Shown here piece after piece: positions 5,096 through 6,971 of a stretch of 6,971 bases of DNA; position 1 is the first letter of the stretch; each line of letters starts with the position of its first letter. The position numbers and the translations under genes are program-made. Under the pieces are notes generated by a model. That model had not been told where the DNA came from, made no database searches, and saw only the letters and a program-made list of their open reading frames with translations. Origin of the DNA: Thermoplasmata archaeon (GTDB lineage: Archaea; Thermoplasmatota; Thermoplasmata; Thermoplasmatales; Thermoplasmataceae); the NCBI GenBank assembly GCA_021827885.1, contig JAKAUD010000021.1:1-6971 (forward strand), read 5' to 3'.

Positions 5096-6016
5096 TCAGT
5101 TCACCTTGAGCATTTTGCTTATAAGTGCCATCCTCACCGGAACCCCATTTGCTGCCTGCTGGAAATATCTGGCATTAGGAGTTTCGTCAACTTCAGGAGT
5201 TATTTCGTCTATTCTTGGGAGAGGATGCATTATTATTGATCCTTTTTTCATTGCATGTGTGGTTTCCTCGTTTATTGAATATGCCCCAATAACACCCTGA
5301 TATTCATTTGGGTCGACAAATCTCTCCTTTTGTATTCTGGTCACATACAGGACATCTGTTTCCGATATTACGGTATTCAGATCGCTGGATACGTTAACCT
5401 TGAAGTTCCTGGGGAGGTTTGAGATTACGTGGTCGGGCATCTTCAGTGTTTCCGGAGATATTAGGTTTATCCTTGTCTTGAACCTGCTCAGCATTCTGAC
5501 CAGGGAATGTGTGGTTCGTCCATACTTCAGGTCACCAAGGATTGTAATAGTCAGGTTATCAAAATCACCAAATTCTTTCCATACGGTATAAAGATCCAGA
5601 AGAGTCTGCGTTGGATGCTGCCCGGAACCATCACCACCGTTTATGATTGGAACTGAGGAGAATTTGGAAGCAAGCCTTGCAGAGCCATCAAGAGGGTGCC
5701 TAATCACGATGATATCGGAATATGAAGAGGCCATTCTCATCGTGTCGGCAAGTGTTTCTCCTTTTGCTGCAGAACTGGATTTTGGTTCTGGAACAGAAAG
5801 AACTGAACCTCCAAGCCTGTGCATTGCACTCTCGAACGAAAGTCTCGTCCTTGTGCTGGGCTCATAAAAGAATGTCGCCATGATCTTTGATTCAAAATCA
5901 TTTATCTTCTTCCCACTTTTCAAGGCCTTTTCATATTGCCTGGCAAGCTCAAAAATATCAAACATTTCGGTAGTTTCTATGTCATCGACAGTGATAACAT
6001 CCCTTTGTTTCAGCAT
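5096..6016 (-). CDS. pyrB: Aspartate carbamoyltransferase catalytic chain
   Basis: The catalytic subunit of aspartate transcarbamoylase, which makes N-carbamoyl-L-aspartate from carbamoyl phosphate and L-aspartate, the second step of de novo pyrimidine synthesis in the cytoplasm. From the ATG at 6016 it has 306 residues, the normal length. Carbamoyl-phosphate-binding STRTR lies at 54-58, the mobile '80s loop' SSSAAKGE at 80-87, HPTQT at 134-138, GDLKYGRT at 161-168 and HPLPR at 264-268. The 240s-type loop region carries TRIQKER. All active-site landmarks are close to E. coli numbering, so the enzyme should be active. An in-frame ATG at 6040 is rejected because it lies within the TATA box; with initiation 26-28 nt downstream of the box, the mRNA begins at the ATG at 6016. 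It is first in the pyrBI operon. Confidence 0.96.
   Translation of the reverse strand: MLKQRDVITVDDIETTEMFDIFELARQYEKALKSGKKINDFESKIMATFFYEPSTRTRLSFESAMHRLGGSVLSVPEPKSSSAAKGETLADTMRMASSYSDIIVIRHPLDGSARLASKFSSVPIINGGDGSGQHPTQTLLDLYTVWKEFGDFDNLTITILGDLKYGRTTHSLVRMLSRFKTRINLISPETLKMPDHVISNLPRNFKVNVSSDLNTVISETDVLYVTRIQKERFVDPNEYQGVIGAYSINEETTHAMKKGSIIMHPLPRIDEITPEVDETPNARYFQQAANGVPVRMALISKMLKVN
5101..5105 (-). promoter_or_regulatory. Ribosome binding site of pyrI
   Basis: The minus strand reads GGTGA five nt before the pyrI ATG, inside the last codons of pyrB. It matches the archaeal anti-Shine-Dalgarno sequence and contrasts with the apparently leaderless pyrB start. Confidence 0.55.
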
Positions 6017-6250
6017 TAAAAATAATGATGTTAGATCCATATATAAATCTGGTTAAACACCTTCAAAAACCAGTTAGATCTATGGAACTCAGATATTATC
6101 AAGCATTGCAACCTTACAGGAAAAGGAGAAGGAATGACCACTTTCTTGGGAAGAAAAACGTTAAGCGGTCCTCTGTTTCCGCGATTATCAACAAAGCTTC
6201 GCTCTAAATTCAGCAAATGGCGTTGGTATTGAGATGATGCGGTTTCGTAG
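6017..6250. other. Gap between pyrB and the methyltransferase gene
   Basis: Between the methyltransferase stop and the pyrB start there are 234 nt with the pyrB promoter at the left end. Short open frames occur on both strands but have no recognisable motif, no promoter and no ribosome binding site. A minus-strand T5 run (6155-6159) and a pyrimidine-rich stretch after it could end methyltransferase transcripts. No RNA gene was recognised. Confidence 0.4.
6040..6047 (-). promoter_or_regulatory. TATA box of pyrBI operon
   Basis: The minus strand reads TTTATATA, preceded by AACCAGA as a possible BRE, centred about 27 nt before the ATG at 6016. It predicts a leaderless pyrB mRNA and rules out any leader-based attenuation control. 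It decides the start codon. Confidence 0.65.
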
Positions 6251-6874
6251 TCAAGATTTCCTGAATTCCATGAGAAGCCTTTTCCTGCCTCCAAATTCAT
6301 CGACAAATACTTTGTAATTTTTCAAACGCGATAGTTTCGCTAACCTGTTCATGCTCCCTCTGGTATGGTTGAAACTTGGCATCGCCTCATATCCATCAAT
6401 TACATTTTCTTCGACCATTCCGCTTGATCTGTGATTTCTCATTTCAATAATGGCCAATCCATCTTCCTTCAGTACTCTATGGATCTCCAGGATCACGTCT
6501 ATCTGTTCCTGTTCCTGAATTATTTCGCTAAAGGCATTCCACATGCAAATAACAGAATCAAATGAATTATCATTATAGGGAAGGTTTGTCATGTTTCCAA
6601 CCTTGAATTCAATGTTGAGACCCATTTTCTTTGCCTCTTCTTTTGCTCCATCGATGAAGATCGGTGTTATGTCTATGCCTTCCACGCTGAATCCCGCCGA
6701 AGCCAGAGGAATTGCAAATCTACCATAGCCGCATGCTAAGTCCAGGACCTTCCCATTCTTTTTCAAGAACTGCATAATGTATGAAAGTTCTTTCTTTGTT
6801 TGCTCGACACTCTTCCTATCAGATAACCAATGAATTCCTAGCTCGGTATAGAATTCTATGGAGGTTTTTTTCAT
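6251..6874 (-). CDS. Class I SAM-dependent methyltransferase
   Basis: A Rossmann-fold methyltransferase of 207 residues that would transfer a methyl group from S-adenosylmethionine; the acceptor cannot be told. Motif I is VLDLACGYGRFAIPLA (about 43-58). The acidic end of strand 2 is VEGIDIT (about 64-70). Motif post-II is GNMTNLPYNDNSFDSVICMW, with the 'LP-x(5)-FD' pattern of methyltransferase domains of the type 11/25 families. EIHRVLKEDGLAIIEM is the usual strand-5 helix. The C-terminal RKRLLMEFRK is a natural end, although the protein is shorter than the common 240-260. The upstream side is unusual: about 25 nt before the ATG the sequence becomes the end of a tnpB element, and no good TATA box is visible, so expression may depend on read-through from tnpB. 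Confidence 0.9.
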   Translation of the reverse strand: MKKTSIEFYTELGIHWLSDRKSVEQTKKELSYIMQFLKKNGKVLDLACGYGRFAIPLASAGFSVEGIDITPIFIDGAKEEAKKMGLNIEFKVGNMTNLPYNDNSFDSVICMWNAFSEIIQEQEQIDVILEIHRVLKEDGLAIIEMRNHRSSGMVEENVIDGYEAMPSFNHTRGSMNRLAKLSRLKNYKVFVDEFGGRKRLLMEFRKS

Positions 6875-6894
6875 AATGATTTTATTGTTAGTTT

Positions 6895-6971
6895 CTATGT
6901 GACATCCTCTCCCAGCTGACGCTGAGGGCTTCCCGTTTCGACGACCGAAGTTGCCCTTTCGGGTAGAGCTC
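6895..6971 (-). CDS. tnpB: TnpB, C-terminal end only (partial)
   Basis: The last 24 codons of a gene that continues beyond the right edge, stopping at TAG 6895-6897. The tail reads ALPERATSVVETGSP and then QRQLGEDVT. The VVE-(T/A)-GSP stretch is typical of the C-terminal tails of archaeal IS200/IS605-family TnpB proteins, the RNA-guided nucleases encoded by these elements. As usual for the family, the coding end overlaps the element's right end and its guide-RNA scaffold. The last Thr and stop codons appear to lie at or past the element boundary, so they come partly from the host target. The catalytic RuvC part is outside the window, so activity cannot be judged. Confidence 0.65.
   Translation of the reverse strand, partial: ALPERATSVVETGSPQRQLGEDVT
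6900..6971 (-). mobile_element. Right end of an IS200/IS605-family element
   Basis: Read on the minus strand, the end contains GGGAAGCCC, a hairpin CTCAGC-GTCA-GCTGGG (six pairs, one G-T), then GAGAGGATGTCA. This 'AAGCCC, hairpin, GAGGATGTCA' ending is characteristic of right ends of tnpB-carrying IS605-type elements in archaea. These elements have subterminal hairpins in place of terminal inverted repeats and make no target duplication. The boundary is placed at about 6900 by this pattern and could be off by a few nt. The left end lies outside the window. Confidence 0.6.
6900..6971 (-). ncRNA. 3' scaffold of a TnpB guide RNA (omega RNA), partial
   Basis: In IS605-type elements the 3' end of tnpB also encodes the omega RNA, whose scaffold ends at the element's right end while the adjoining host sequence serves as guide. 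Here the minus strand shows a small hairpin CCCGAAAGGG (6954-6963), then CGGTCGTCG, then the terminal hairpin and GAGGATGTCA. The guide would begin near 6899 with CATAGAAACTAACAAT. This is inferred from family knowledge; no promoter or processing site can be seen. Confidence 0.45.

Noticed and set aside
6210..6250. GATGATG next to TGAG, resembling a C box of a C/D guide RNA
   Set aside because: No properly spaced D, C' and D' boxes could be found.
6031..6306. 91-codon minus-strand frame between the methyltransferase and pyrB
   Set aside because: It overlaps the methyltransferase end in another frame, runs through the pyrB TATA box and has no recognisable motif or start signal.
6875..6971. 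Upstream extension of the methyltransferase frame across the element junction
   Set aside because: The frame is open but contains no ATG, and its sequence is element-derived.
1..6971. CRISPR array
   Set aside because: No regularly spaced direct repeats were seen anywhere in the window.

Overview
The window looks like a chromosomal segment of an archaeon, most probably of the Thermoplasmatales or a close relative. The pointers are an archaellin with a class III signal peptide, a PyrB-PyrI pair encoded head to tail, TTTATATA-type boxes placed about 26 nt before start codons (leaderless transcripts), and internal operon genes preceded instead by GGTGA- or AGGT-like ribosome binding sites. Base composition is moderately AT-rich. 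No species is assigned.

Layout, left to right. A 5'-truncated GNAT acetyltransferase (+) enters from the left edge and overlaps tail to tail with a small four-helix membrane protein (-), which sits just downstream of an archaellin gene (-). A divergent gene (+) encodes a transposase-like protein that keeps its helix-turn-helix and RNase H-like fold but seems to have lost two of its three catalytic acidic residues. Next is a PEBP/YbhB-family protein (-). About 250 nt away and divergent is a two-gene operon (+): a protein with two ribbon-helix-helix domains, followed by an unrecognised 236-residue protein whose layout resembles the GTPase domain of FtsZ/tubulin without the GTP-binding signature. 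Convergent to it is the pyrB-pyrI operon (-) for aspartate transcarbamoylase. Last comes a SAM-dependent methyltransferase (-), and the right edge holds the extreme 3' end of an IS200/IS605-type tnpB gene (-) with its terminal hairpin and probable guide-RNA (omega RNA) tail.

Functional themes: de novo pyrimidine synthesis (pyrBI), motility (archaellin), and two possible regulatory units (the double-RHH pair and the apparently inactive transposase). Start codons of several genes can be corrected because the TATA box overlaps or lies downstream of the longest-ORF start. The points most worth a second look are the double-RHH/FtsZ-like pair, the inactive transposase with an inverted repeat at its start site, and the tnpB/omega-RNA end that abuts the methyltransferase and apparently displaces its promoter. 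No tRNA, rRNA or CRISPR array was seen. The only gene-free stretches of note are 3171-3422 and 6017-6250, both under 300 nt.
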